From: Pseudomonas furukawaii
GTDB taxonomy: Bacteria; Pseudomonadota; Gammaproteobacteria; Pseudomonadales; Pseudomonadaceae
Assembly: GCF_002355475.1 (NCBI RefSeq)
Contig: NZ_AP014862.1
Location: 5,394,001 to 5,458,000, forward strand
Direction of reading: 5' to 3'
DNA: 64,000 nt
Part shown: positions 41,195-49,338 of the stretch, piece after piece
How positions within the stretch are numbered: the stretch's first letter is position 1
Layout: every line of letters begins with the position of its first letter
Notes under the pieces: model-generated
The model's database searches: none
What the model was told of the DNA's origin: nothing
The model's input: the letters and a program-made list of their open reading frames with translations, nothing else
Position numbers and translations under genes: made by a program

Positions 41195-42540
41195 CAGGCG
41201 ATGCCCTGCAGGGCCTGGCCGACGGCATCGAACACCCGGTCCAGCTCTTCCGGCCTGGCGTTGAAGGTGGGCCCGAACTGCAGGGTGTCGCCGCCGAAGC
41301 GGACGTAGAAGCCGGCCTTCCACAGGGCCATGCCGGCCTCGAACGGACGGACGATGGCGTCGCCGTCGCGCGGGGCGATCTGCAGGGCGCCGGCCAGGCC
41401 GCAGTTACGGATGTCCACCACGTGCCGGGCACCTTTCAGGCCATGGATGGCTTTCTCGAAGTACGGGGCCAGTTCGGCGGATTGCTGGATCAGGTTGTCC
41501 TTCTCCAGCAGGTCCAGGGTGGCGAGGCCAGCGGCGCAGGCGACCGGGTGCGCGGAGTAGGTGTAGCCGTGGGTGAACTCCACCGCGTATTCCGGGGTGG
41601 CCTGGTTCATGAAGGTCTCGTAGATCTCGCGGCTGGCGATCACCGCACCCAGCGGGATGGCGCCGTTGGTGATCTGCTTGGCGACGTTCATCAGGTCAGG
41701 GGTCACGCCGAAGAACTCGGCGCCGGTCCACTTGCCCATGCGGCCGAAGCCGGTGATCACTTCGTCGAAGATCAGCAGGATGCCGTGCTGGTCGCAGATC
41801 TCCCGCAGGCGCTGCAGGTAACCCACCGGCGGGACGATGGCGCCGGCGGAGCCGGACATCGGCTCGACGATCACGGCGGCGATGTTGGAGGCGTCGTGCA
41901 GTTCGATCAGCTTCAACAGCTCGTTGGCCAGTTCCACGCCGCCGGTGGCGGCCATGCCCGGGGTGAAGGCCATGCCCGGCTGCAGGGTGTGGGGCAGGTG
42001 GTCGACGTCCATCAGCTGGCCGAACATCTTGCGGTTGCCGCCGATGCCGCCCAGGGCGGTGCCGGCGACGTTCACGCCGTGGTAGCCACGGGCGCGGCCG
42101 ATCAGCTTGGTCTTCTGCGGCTGACCTTTCAGGCGCCAGTAGGCGCGGGCCATCTTGATGGCGGTGTCGGCGCATTCGGAGCCCGAACCGGTGAAGAACA
42201 CATGGTTCAGCTCACCGGGGGTCAGGCTGGCGATCTTCTCGGCCAGCTTGAAGGACAGCGGGTGACCGAACTGGAAGCCGGGGGAGTAGTCGAGGGTGCC
42301 GAGCTGCCTGGCGACGGCTTCCTGGATTTCCTTGCGGGAGTGGCCGGCGCCGCAGGTCCACAGGCCCGACAGGCTGTCGTACACACGGCGGCCCTGGTCA
42401 TCGATCAGCCAGCTGCCTTCGGCGGCGACGATCAGACGGGGATCGCGCTGGAAGTTGCGGTTGGCGGAGAAGGGCATCCAGTGGGCGTCCAGCTTGAGCT
42501 GGCTGGCAAGGGGAAGCTGGGCGGTCTGCGGCATGTTCAT
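41194..42540 (-). CDS. bauA: Beta-alanine:pyruvate transaminase
   Basis: 448 aa class III PLP aminotransferase that moves the amino group of beta-alanine to pyruvate, giving malonate semialdehyde and alanine. The PLP lysine is K288 (MNVAKQITNGAIPLG), the same number as in P. aeruginosa BauA. Other motifs: FTGSGSECADTAIKMARAYW, GYHGVNVAGTALGG and LIFDEVITGFGRMG. It is the first gene of bauABC and divergent from bauR. Confidence 0.95.
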   Translation of the reverse strand: MNMPQTAQLPLASQLKLDAHWMPFSANRNFQRDPRLIVAAEGSWLIDDQGRRVYDSLSGLWTCGAGHSRKEIQEAVARQLGTLDYSPGFQFGHPLSFKLAEKIASLTPGELNHVFFTGSGSECADTAIKMARAYWRLKGQPQKTKLIGRARGYHGVNVAGTALGGIGGNRKMFGQLMDVDHLPHTLQPGMAFTPGMAATGGVELANELLKLIELHDASNIAAVIVEPMSGSAGAIVPPVGYLQRLREICDQHGILLIFDEVITGFGRMGKWTGAEFFGVTPDLMNVAKQITNGAIPLGAVIASREIYETFMNQATPEYAVEFTHGYTYSAHPVACAAGLATLDLLEKDNLIQQSAELAPYFEKAIHGLKGARHVVDIRNCGLAGALQIAPRDGDAIVRPFEAGMALWKAGFYVRFGGDTLQFGPTFNARPEELDRVFDAVGQALQGIA

Positions 42541-42660
42541 GTCTGGCCTCTGAAGTGTCTGGTTCGGATGAACGACGGGCTACTTGCCGACGACATTGCC
42601 ACGGGCATAAAGTCACGAAAATTCAACTTTTCATATCTTCAGGTTAGAGGTCGCTAAACC
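42541..42660. promoter_or_regulatory. bauA-bauR divergent control region
   Basis: 120 bases between divergent genes, with an AT-rich block at 42612-42645 (AAGTCACGAAAATTCAACTTTTCATATC) that is unlike the surrounding GC content. It should hold both promoters and the LysR site, but no exact motif could be assigned. Confidence 0.5.
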
Positions 42661-43581
42661 ATGAGCCTTCGTCGTCCCGAGCCCCTGGGGCAGGTCAGCG
42701 ACTTCGATATCCGCCTGCTGCGCATCTTCCGCAGCGTGGTGGAATGCGGTGGCTTCTCCGCCGCCGAGAGCGTGCTGGGCATCGGCCGCTCGGCCATCAG
42801 CCAGCAGATGAGCGACCTGGAGCAGCGCCTGGGCCTGCGCCTCTGCCAGCGGGGTCGCGCCGGCTTCGCCCTGACCGAGGAAGGCCGCGAGGTCTACCAG
42901 TCGTCCATGCAGTTGCTGGCGGCCATGGAAACCTTCCGCACCGAGGTCAACGGCCTGCACCAGAACCTGCGTGGCGAGCTGAACATCGGCCTCACCGACA
43001 ACCTGGTGACCCTGCCCCACATGCGCATCACCCACGCCCTGTCGCGGCTCAAGGAACGCGGCCCGGACGTGCAGATCAACATCCGCATGACCCCGCCCAG
43101 CGAAGTGGAGCAAGGGGTGCTCGACGGCCGCCTGCACGTGGGCGTGGTGCCGCAGACCGCCGCCCTCTCCGGCCTGGAATACCAGCCCCTGTATGACGAG
43201 CGCTCGCTGCTCTACTGCGCCGTGGGCCACCCGCTGTTCTACGTCGACGACACCCAGCTCAGCGACGAGCGCCTGAACCAGCAGGACGCCATCGCGCCCA
43301 CCTTCCGCCTGCCGGCGGAGAACCAGGCGCACTATCAGGCGCTGCATTGCACCGCCAGCGCCTCGGACCGCGAGGGCATGGCCTTCCTGATCCTCACCGG
43401 GCGCTACATCGGCTACCTGCCGGACCACTACGCCAGCTTCTGGGTGCAGCAGGGCCGCCTGCGGGCGCTGAAACCCGGCAGCCGCTTCTATGACCTCTCG
43501 CTGTCCACGGTGACCCGCAAGGGCCGCCGGCCGAACCTGGTGCTGGAAAGCTTCCTGGAGGCGCTGGCGAGCACCGGCTGA
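42661..43581 (+). CDS. bauR: LysR-family activator of beta-alanine catabolism
   Basis: 306 aa with an N-terminal winged HTH (DIRLLRIFRSVVECGGFSAAESVLGIGRSAISQQMSDLEQRLG) and a two-lobe effector domain. Divergent position next to bauA is the bauR arrangement of P. aeruginosa, where beta-alanine is the inducer. The ATG at 42661 starts MSLRRPEPLGQVSDFD; no strong ribosome site is seen. Sequence is close in style to GpuR in this window. Confidence 0.88.
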   Translation: MSLRRPEPLGQVSDFDIRLLRIFRSVVECGGFSAAESVLGIGRSAISQQMSDLEQRLGLRLCQRGRAGFALTEEGREVYQSSMQLLAAMETFRTEVNGLHQNLRGELNIGLTDNLVTLPHMRITHALSRLKERGPDVQINIRMTPPSEVEQGVLDGRLHVGVVPQTAALSGLEYQPLYDERSLLYCAVGHPLFYVDDTQLSDERLNQQDAIAPTFRLPAENQAHYQALHCTASASDREGMAFLILTGRYIGYLPDHYASFWVQQGRLRALKPGSRFYDLSLSTVTRKGRRPNLVLESFLEALASTG

Positions 43582-43774
43582 AGCGCCGGGCCGGGCGGCA
43601 CTGCCCCCTTGCGGGCCGCGGCGGCCGAGCCGCTCCGGGGCAACCCCGCCCCAATCGGGTGCAGCCGCCGCCCCGCCCGCGAAAATCCTGGCCGTCCACG
43701 CAGTTTTGGCTTGTCGGACAGGCCGTCCTGGGTTATCAGTGCAGTCGCCAACCACCCCGTGATTCAGGAAGCCT

Positions 43775-44440
43775 ATGACCTCTCTGGTGCCCGCCCACAG
43801 CCCGACCCCTTCCGCCAGGCCCGCCGGCCGCATTCGCCAGAAGAATGAAGAGCTGATCCTGGCCGCCGCCGAGGAAGAGTTCGCCCGCCACGGCTTCAAG
43901 GGCACCAGCATGAACACCATCGCCCTGCGCGCCGGGCTGCCGAAGGCCAACCTGCATTACTACTTCAGCAACAAGCTGGGCCTGTACATCGCGGTGCTCA
44001 GCAACCACCTGGAGCTCTGGGACAGCACCTTCAACACCCTCAGCGTCGAGGACGACCCCGCCGAGGCCCTGGCCCGCTATATCCGCGCCAAGATGGAATT
44101 CTCCCGCCGCCACCCGCTGGCCTCGAAGATCTTCGCCATGGAGATCATCAGCGGCGGCAGCTGCCTGGAAGCGCACTACGACCAGGACTACCGCAGCTGG
44201 TTCAAGGGCCGCGCGGCGGTGTTCGAAGCCTGGATCGCCGCCGGCAAGATGGACCCGGTGGACCCGGTGAACCTGATCTTCCTGCTCTGGTCCAGCACCC
44301 AGCACTACGCCGACTTCAACACCCAGATCTGCCGCGTCACCGGCCGCAAGCGCCTGACCCGCGACGACTTCGAGGCGGCCACCCGTAACCTCATCCAGAT
44401 CATCCTCAAAGGGTGCGGCCTCACCCCGCCCAGCGCCTGA
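43775..44440 (+). CDS. TetR-family regulator, RutR-like
   Basis: 221 aa. N-terminal TetR HTH (RQKNEELILAAAEEEFARHGFKGTSMNTIALRAGLPKANLHYYFSNKLGLYIAVLSN) and a YcdC/RutR-type C-terminal domain (ASKIFAMEIISGGSCLEAHYDQDYRSW, WIAAGKMDPVDPVNLIFLLWSSTQHYADF). RutR senses uracil and controls pyrimidine and nitrogen use. In pseudomonads such genes sit beside purine or pyrimidine uptake genes, as here. AGGA lies six bases before the ATG. The stop overlaps the next start by one base. Confidence 0.85.
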   Translation: MTSLVPAHSPTPSARPAGRIRQKNEELILAAAEEEFARHGFKGTSMNTIALRAGLPKANLHYYFSNKLGLYIAVLSNHLELWDSTFNTLSVEDDPAEALARYIRAKMEFSRRHPLASKIFAMEIISGGSCLEAHYDQDYRSWFKGRAAVFEAWIAAGKMDPVDPVNLIFLLWSSTQHYADFNTQICRVTGRKRLTRDDFEAATRNLIQIILKGCGLTPPSA

Positions 44441-45024
44441 TGCCCTACACCCTGTCCGCTCCCGCCGAGTACCGCGAGGAGATCAAGAAGAGCCGCTTCA
44501 TCACCCACGCCGCCCCCATCGGCAGCGTGGAGGACGCCCAGGCCTTCCTCGCGCAGATGTCCGATCCCGCCGCCACCCACAACTGCTGGGCCTGGAAGCT
44601 GGGCAACCAGTACCGTTTCAACGACGACGGCGAGCCCGGCGGCACCGCCGGCCGTCCCATCCTCGCCGCCATCGAGGGGCAGGAATGCGACCAGGTGGCG
44701 GTCCTGGTGATCCGCTACTACGGCGGTATCCAGCTCGGCACCGGCGGCCTGGCCCGCGCCTACGGCGGTGGAGCCGCCAAATGCCTGCAGGGCGCCGAGC
44801 GCGTGGAACTGGTGGCCCGCAGCCGCGTCCGCTGCCACCCGGCCTTCGCCGAACTGGCCCTGGTCAAGGCACGCCTGGCGGAGTTCGAGGCCCTGGTGGA
44901 AAGCGAGGCCTTCGACGCCGACGGCGCCGAACTGGTCCTCGCCCTGCCCGAGGCCCGAATCGACGCCCTGGCCCAGGTGCTGCGGGATATCAGCCGGGGG
45001 CGGATGACGCTCAAGCGGCTGTAG
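44440..45024 (+). CDS. YigZ/IMPACT-family protein
   Basis: 194 aa. UPF0029 domain over residues 1-120 (EYREEIKKSRFITHAAPIGSVEDAQAFLAQ, NCWAWKLGNQYRFNDDGEPGGTAGRPILAAIEG, VLVIRYYGGIQLGTGGLARAYGGGAAKCL) and the smaller DUF1949 ferredoxin-like domain at the end. Eukaryotic IMPACT regulates the eIF2-alpha kinase GCN2; the bacterial role, perhaps on ribosomes or RNA, is not settled. The ATG at 44440 overlaps the regulator stop. Confidence 0.92.
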   Translation: MPYTLSAPAEYREEIKKSRFITHAAPIGSVEDAQAFLAQMSDPAATHNCWAWKLGNQYRFNDDGEPGGTAGRPILAAIEGQECDQVAVLVIRYYGGIQLGTGGLARAYGGGAAKCLQGAERVELVARSRVRCHPAFAELALVKARLAEFEALVESEAFDADGAELVLALPEARIDALAQVLRDISRGRMTLKRL

Positions 45025-45520
45025 CGCGCAGGGCCTGCCAAGCGCACCCTACCCACAATTTCTGTGGAGCCTGCTGTGGATAACTCGTGGACTCCTGGCT
45101 GGAACGCCGCAGCGGCGCGGCTTAGCGAGAACTGTTCGCCTTTTGTCCAGTGCTCCGTCATGTCCTGCACCAGCGGATAACCCACTGATTTACCCCGTCT
45201 TTCGATCTGCACCATGAGGGCGCACCGGGCAGGCCGGGAGCCTTGGCTTGTCCACGGTGGACGGGGAAAAGACTGTGGATAAGCTTGGGAATATCCGCTG
45301 CGCCCCAGGTCCGGCGGCGCTTCCGGTCCATCGCTCAAAAAACCACCAGCCCGCGCCCCCCATGACGCGCCCCTGCACCAGCAGCGGGCATGATTTTCCC
45401 CGTAGCGAACCGCGCCGCCCGGCAAACGCCAGCAACCACGGGGCCCGCGTTCATTCCTGACTCGATGGCCAGCTTTTTGCTAAGCCACCGGCATTGCCCT
45501 TTTCCACAGGAATGTCCGCC
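45025..45520. other. Intergenic region with two perfect DnaA boxes
   Basis: About 496 bases. TGTGGATAA (the complement of the DnaA box TTATCCACA) is perfect at 45075-45083 and 45274-45282. The first is part of the repeated element at 45050-45084. No AT-rich unwinding element or origin gene is near, so this is not oriC; it may titrate DnaA. No gene was seen. The ABC operon promoter should lie near 45440-45500. Confidence 0.55.
45050..45084 (-). repeat. TATCCACAG-N5-TCCACAGAAA repeat, copy 3
   Basis: On the minus strand GTTATCCACAG, CAGGC, then TCCACAGAAATTGTGGGT. It matches the copies at 31920 and 32058 with the same five-base gap and contains a perfect DnaA box. Confidence 0.6.
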
Positions 45521-47062
45521 ATGCACAGCCCCCACCCGCCACCCCGCCTCGAACTGCGCGGCATCACCAAGCGCTACCCCGGCTGCCTGGCCAACGACCG
45601 GGTCGACCTGTGCATCGCACCCGGGGAGATCCACGCCCTGCTGGGGGAGAACGGCGCCGGCAAGAGCACCCTGATGAAGATCATCTACGGCGTCACCCAG
45701 CCGGATGCCGGCGAGATCCGCTGGCAGGGCGAACCGGTGGAGATCCGCGACCCGGCGCGCGCACGGGAGCTGGGCATCGGCATGGTGTTCCAGCACTTCT
45801 CCCTGTTCGAGACCCTGACCGTCGCCGAGAACATCGCCCTGGCCCTGGGCGCCTCCGCCGGCACGCCGAAGCAGCTGGAGCCACGCATCCGCGAGGTGTC
45901 GCGGCGCTACGGCATGGCCCTGGAGCCGGAGCGCCTGGTCCACGGGCTGTCCATCGGCGAGCGCCAGCGGGTGGAGATAGTCCGCTGCCTGATGCAGGAC
46001 ATCCGCCTGTTGATCCTCGACGAACCCACCTCGGTGCTGACGCCCCAGGAGGCCGACGAACTCTTCGTCACCCTGCGCCACCTGGCCGCCGAGGGCTGCA
46101 GCATCCTCTTCATCAGCCACAAGCTGGGGGAAGTCCGCGCCCTCTGCCAGGGCGCCACCGTGCTGCGCGGGGGCCGTGTGGCCGGGCATTGCGTCCCCGC
46201 CCAGTGCAGCGACCTGGAACTGGCGCGGCTGATGGTGGGCGACGCCGAGGGCCTGTCGGCGCAGTACCCGAAGGTGTCCGGGGGCGCGCCCTTCCTCACC
46301 CTCTCGGGACTGTCCTGGCGCAACCCCGATCCTTTCGGCGTCTCCCTGGCCGACCTGCAACTGGAGGTGCGCAGCGGCGAAATCGTCGGCATCGCCGGTG
46401 TCGCCGGCAACGGCCAGGATGAGCTGCTGGCCCTGCTGTCCGGGGAGCGGCGCCTCACCGGCGAGGACGCCGGCAACATCCGCTTCGCCGGCAGCGCCGT
46501 CGGCCCGTTGCGTCCGGACGCCCGCCGCGCCAGGGGCCTGGCCTTCGTCCCGGCGGAACGCCTGGGCCACGGCGCGGTGCCGGAACTGAGCCTCGCGGAC
46601 AACGCCCTGCTCACCGCCTCGCGCCAGGGCCTGCTGAGCCGTGGCCTGATCCGCCGCGGCCGGGTCCTGGCCTTCGCCGACGAAATCATCCGCCGCTTCG
46701 CCGTGAAGACCCCGGACGCCCAGGCCCCCGCCCGCAGCCTGTCCGGCGGCAACCTGCAAAAATTCATCCTCGGCCGGGAAATCCTCCAGGCGCCGAAACT
46801 GCTGGTGGCCGCGCACCCCACCTGGGGCGTGGACGTGGGTGCCGCGGCGGCCATCCACAGGGCGCTGATCGCCCTGCGCGATGCCGGCGCCGCGATCCTG
46901 GTGATCTCCGAAGACCTCGACGAACTCTTCCAGATCAGCGACCGCATCGGTGCCCTCTGTGGCGGCCGCCTGTCGCCGCTGAAGTCCTGCGCCGCCACCA
47001 CCCCGGTGGAGGTCGGCCGCTGGATGGCCGGTCAGTTCGACCACCCCCAAGCCGCCGCCTGA
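45521..47062 (+). CDS. Nucleoside ABC transporter ATPase (two nucleotide-binding domains)
   Basis: 513 aa fused double ATPase. Domain 1: Walker A GENGAGKST, signature LSIGERQRVEI, Walker B LLILDEPTS. Domain 2: Walker A is degraded (GVAGNGQDE), signature LSGGNLQKFILGRE, and the Walker B position reads LLVAAHPTWGVD; loss of catalytic residues in domain 2 is usual for the RbsA/NupA/YufO group. With two permeases and a BMP-family binding protein it forms a purine nucleoside importer. ATG at 45521 has AGGA nine bases before; ATG at 45512 is too close to the same site. Confidence 0.9.
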   Translation: MHSPHPPPRLELRGITKRYPGCLANDRVDLCIAPGEIHALLGENGAGKSTLMKIIYGVTQPDAGEIRWQGEPVEIRDPARARELGIGMVFQHFSLFETLTVAENIALALGASAGTPKQLEPRIREVSRRYGMALEPERLVHGLSIGERQRVEIVRCLMQDIRLLILDEPTSVLTPQEADELFVTLRHLAAEGCSILFISHKLGEVRALCQGATVLRGGRVAGHCVPAQCSDLELARLMVGDAEGLSAQYPKVSGGAPFLTLSGLSWRNPDPFGVSLADLQLEVRSGEIVGIAGVAGNGQDELLALLSGERRLTGEDAGNIRFAGSAVGPLRPDARRARGLAFVPAERLGHGAVPELSLADNALLTASRQGLLSRGLIRRGRVLAFADEIIRRFAVKTPDAQAPARSLSGGNLQKFILGREILQAPKLLVAAHPTWGVDVGAAAAIHRALIALRDAGAAILVISEDLDELFQISDRIGALCGGRLSPLKSCAATTPVEVGRWMAGQFDHPQAAA

Positions 47063-47075
47063 ACGAGAGCCCCTC

Positions 47076-48173
47076 ATGTTGCTATCCCTGGAACCCCGCC
47101 AGCAGCAGTCCCGCGCCATGCTCGCCCTGTCGCCGCTGCTGGCCGGCCTGCTCACCCTGGCCAGCGGCGCGCTGCTCTTCGCCGCCCTCGGCCATGACCC
47201 GCTGGACACCCTGCACACCCTGCTGATCGCGCCCGTCAGCGACCTCTACGGCCTCTCCGAACTGCTGGTGAAGGCCCTGCCCATCCTGCTCTGCGCCCTG
47301 GGCCTGGCCGTGGCCTACCAGGCCCGGGTGTGGAACATCGGCGCCGAAGGCCAGTTGCTGATCGGCGCCCTGGCCGGCAGCGCCGTGGCGGTGAACCTGA
47401 TCGACTGGGAGAGCCGCTGGGCACTGGCGGCGGTACTGGCCACCGGCACCCTCGCCGGTGCCGCCTGGGGCGGCCTGGCGGCCTGGCTGCGAACCCGCTT
47501 CAACGCCAACGAAATCCTCACCACCATCATGCTCAACTACATCGCCCTGAACCTGCTGCTGCACTGCGTCCATGGCCCCCTGAAGGACCCGGCCGGCTTC
47601 AACTTCCCCGAGTCGGCGATGTTCGGCGATGCCAGCCGCCTGCCGCCGCTGCTGGAGGACCTGCGGGTCCACGTCGGCCTCTACTTCGCCCTGGCCGCGC
47701 TGGTGGTGGTCTGGGTGCTGCTGCAACGAAGCTTCCTCGGCTTCCAGATCAAGGTGCTCGGCCTGGACCCGCGCGCCGCCGGCTTCGTCGGCTTCCGCGA
47801 GAAGCGGCTGGTCTGGCTGGTGCTGCTGGTCAGCGGCGGCCTGGCGGGCCTGGCCGGGGTGGGCGAGGTCACGGGCCCCATCGGCCAACTGGTGCCCCAG
47901 GTGTCCCCGGGGTACGGCTACGCGGCCATTACCGTGGCCTTCCTCGGTCGCCTCAACCCCTTCGGCATCCTGCTGGCCGGCCTGCTGATGGCGCTGCTCT
48001 ACCTGGGGGGCGAGAACGCCCAGATGGCCATGAACCTGCCCCAGTCCATCACCGAACTCTTCCAGGGCATGATGCTGTTCTTCCTCCTCGCCTGCGACGT
48101 GCTGATCCTCTACCGGCCGCGCCTGGCGCTGCGCTGGGGACGGCGGGAGCGCGTACGGGAGGCGATGGCGTGA
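47076..48173 (+). CDS. Nucleoside ABC transporter permease 1
   Basis: 365 aa with about nine membrane helices, BPD_transp_2 family (as YufP/NupB). Recognisable pieces are LLVKALPILLCALGLAVAYQARVWNIGAEGQLLIGAL and TRFNANEILTTIMLNYIALNLL. It starts 13 bases after the ATPase gene. Together with the permease at 48235 it makes the transmembrane path. Confidence 0.9.
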   Translation: MLLSLEPRQQQSRAMLALSPLLAGLLTLASGALLFAALGHDPLDTLHTLLIAPVSDLYGLSELLVKALPILLCALGLAVAYQARVWNIGAEGQLLIGALAGSAVAVNLIDWESRWALAAVLATGTLAGAAWGGLAAWLRTRFNANEILTTIMLNYIALNLLLHCVHGPLKDPAGFNFPESAMFGDASRLPPLLEDLRVHVGLYFALAALVVVWVLLQRSFLGFQIKVLGLDPRAAGFVGFREKRLVWLVLLVSGGLAGLAGVGEVTGPIGQLVPQVSPGYGYAAITVAFLGRLNPFGILLAGLLMALLYLGGENAQMAMNLPQSITELFQGMMLFFLLACDVLILYRPRLALRWGRRERVREAMA

Positions 48174-48234
48174 ACGCAGCCCCGATGCCCTTTCCCCTCA
48201 GCGACCACGCCCTTCAACCCTGCCGGAGCGCCCC

Positions 48235-49161
48235 ATGGACCTCGACCTGATCAGCAACATCCTCTTCGCCATGGTCCGCTGCGGCACGCCGCTGCTGCTG
48301 GTGGCCCTCGGCGAACTTGTCTGCGAGAAGAGCGGCGTCCTCAACCTCGGCCAGGAGGGGATGATGCTGTTCGGCGCGGTGATCGGCTTCATCGTCGCCC
48401 TGTCCACCGGCAGCCTCTGGCTCGGCGTCCTGCTGGCCATGGCCGCCGGCATGCTGCTGGCCGCGCTCTTCGCCCTGGTGGCGCTGGGTTGCAACGCCAA
48501 CCAGGTGGCCACGGGCCTGGCCCTGACCATCTTCGGGGTGGGGCTGTCGTCCTTCGTCGGCGCCGCCTGGGTGGGCAAGCCACTGGCCGGTTTCGAGCCC
48601 CTGGCCATTCCCCTGCTGGCCGATATCCCGCTGCTGGGGCCCATGCTCTTCGCCCAGGACCTGCTGGTGTACCTCAGCTTCGCCCTGTTCGCCGCCGTGG
48701 CCTGGGTGCTGCTGAAAAGTCGCATCGGCCTGGTGATCCAGGCGGTCGGCGAGAACCCCGACGCCGCCAGCGCCATGGGCCTGCCGGTGATGGGGGTGCG
48801 GACCCTGGCGGTGCTCTTCGGCGGCGCCATGGCCGGGCTGGCCGGCGCCTACCTGTCCCTGGCCTACACGCCGATGTGGGCGGAGAACATGACCGCCGGA
48901 CGCGGCTGGATCGCCCTGGCCCTGGTGGTCTTCGCCAGCTGGCGGGTGTTCCGCGTGCTGCTGGGGGCCTACCTCTTCGGCCTGGCCAGCATCCTCCACC
49001 TGGTGGCCCAGGGCGTGGGCCTGGCGATCCCCGCCAACCTGCTGGCGATGCTGCCCTACGTGGCCACCATCCTGGTGCTGGTGCTGCTCTCCCGCGACGC
49101 CCTGCGCACCCGCCTGTTCGCCCCGGTGTCCCTCGGCCAGCCGTGGCGCGCCGGTCACTGA
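48235..49161 (+). CDS. Nucleoside ABC transporter permease 2
   Basis: 308 aa, about eight helices, BPD_transp_2 family (as YufQ/NupC of the BMP class). Family pieces: TPLLLVALGELVCEKSGVLNLGQEGMMLFGAV, GCNANQVATGLALTIFG and AGLAGAYLSLAYTPMWAENMTAGRGWIALALVVFASW. GGAG lies upstream of the ATG. A strong terminator follows its stop, so the binding-protein gene is partly uncoupled. Confidence 0.92.
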   Translation: MDLDLISNILFAMVRCGTPLLLVALGELVCEKSGVLNLGQEGMMLFGAVIGFIVALSTGSLWLGVLLAMAAGMLLAALFALVALGCNANQVATGLALTIFGVGLSSFVGAAWVGKPLAGFEPLAIPLLADIPLLGPMLFAQDLLVYLSFALFAAVAWVLLKSRIGLVIQAVGENPDAASAMGLPVMGVRTLAVLFGGAMAGLAGAYLSLAYTPMWAENMTAGRGWIALALVVFASWRVFRVLLGAYLFGLASILHLVAQGVGLAIPANLLAMLPYVATILVLVLLSRDALRTRLFAPVSLGQPWRAGH

Positions 49162-49191
49162 CGCACCAGCAGGAGGCGCGCTGCACCAACA

Positions 49192-49216
49192 GAGGCCCCG
49201 CTCCATGCGGGGCCTC
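49192..49216 (+). terminator. Intrinsic terminator between permease and binding-protein genes
   Basis: GAGGCCCCGC, five-base loop, GCGGGGCCTC, then TGCGTTTC. Ten-pair stem. It may attenuate transcription inside the operon so that the abundant binding protein is made from its own promoter. Confidence 0.75.
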
Positions 49217-49338
49217 TGCGTTTCGGGCGGGCCGGTTCCCGCAACAGGCCGCCGGCACGGGCCTTCTGTCCAGTTGGTCAGCTTTTTGCAATCGCCCCGG
49301 CAGACACACGCCAACACACCCAACAAGGAGCTCCACCC

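Noticed and set aside
45025-45520. Replication origin because of two perfect DnaA boxes
   Set aside because: Only two boxes, no AT-rich unwinding region, and none of dnaA, dnaN, rpmH or parAB nearby.
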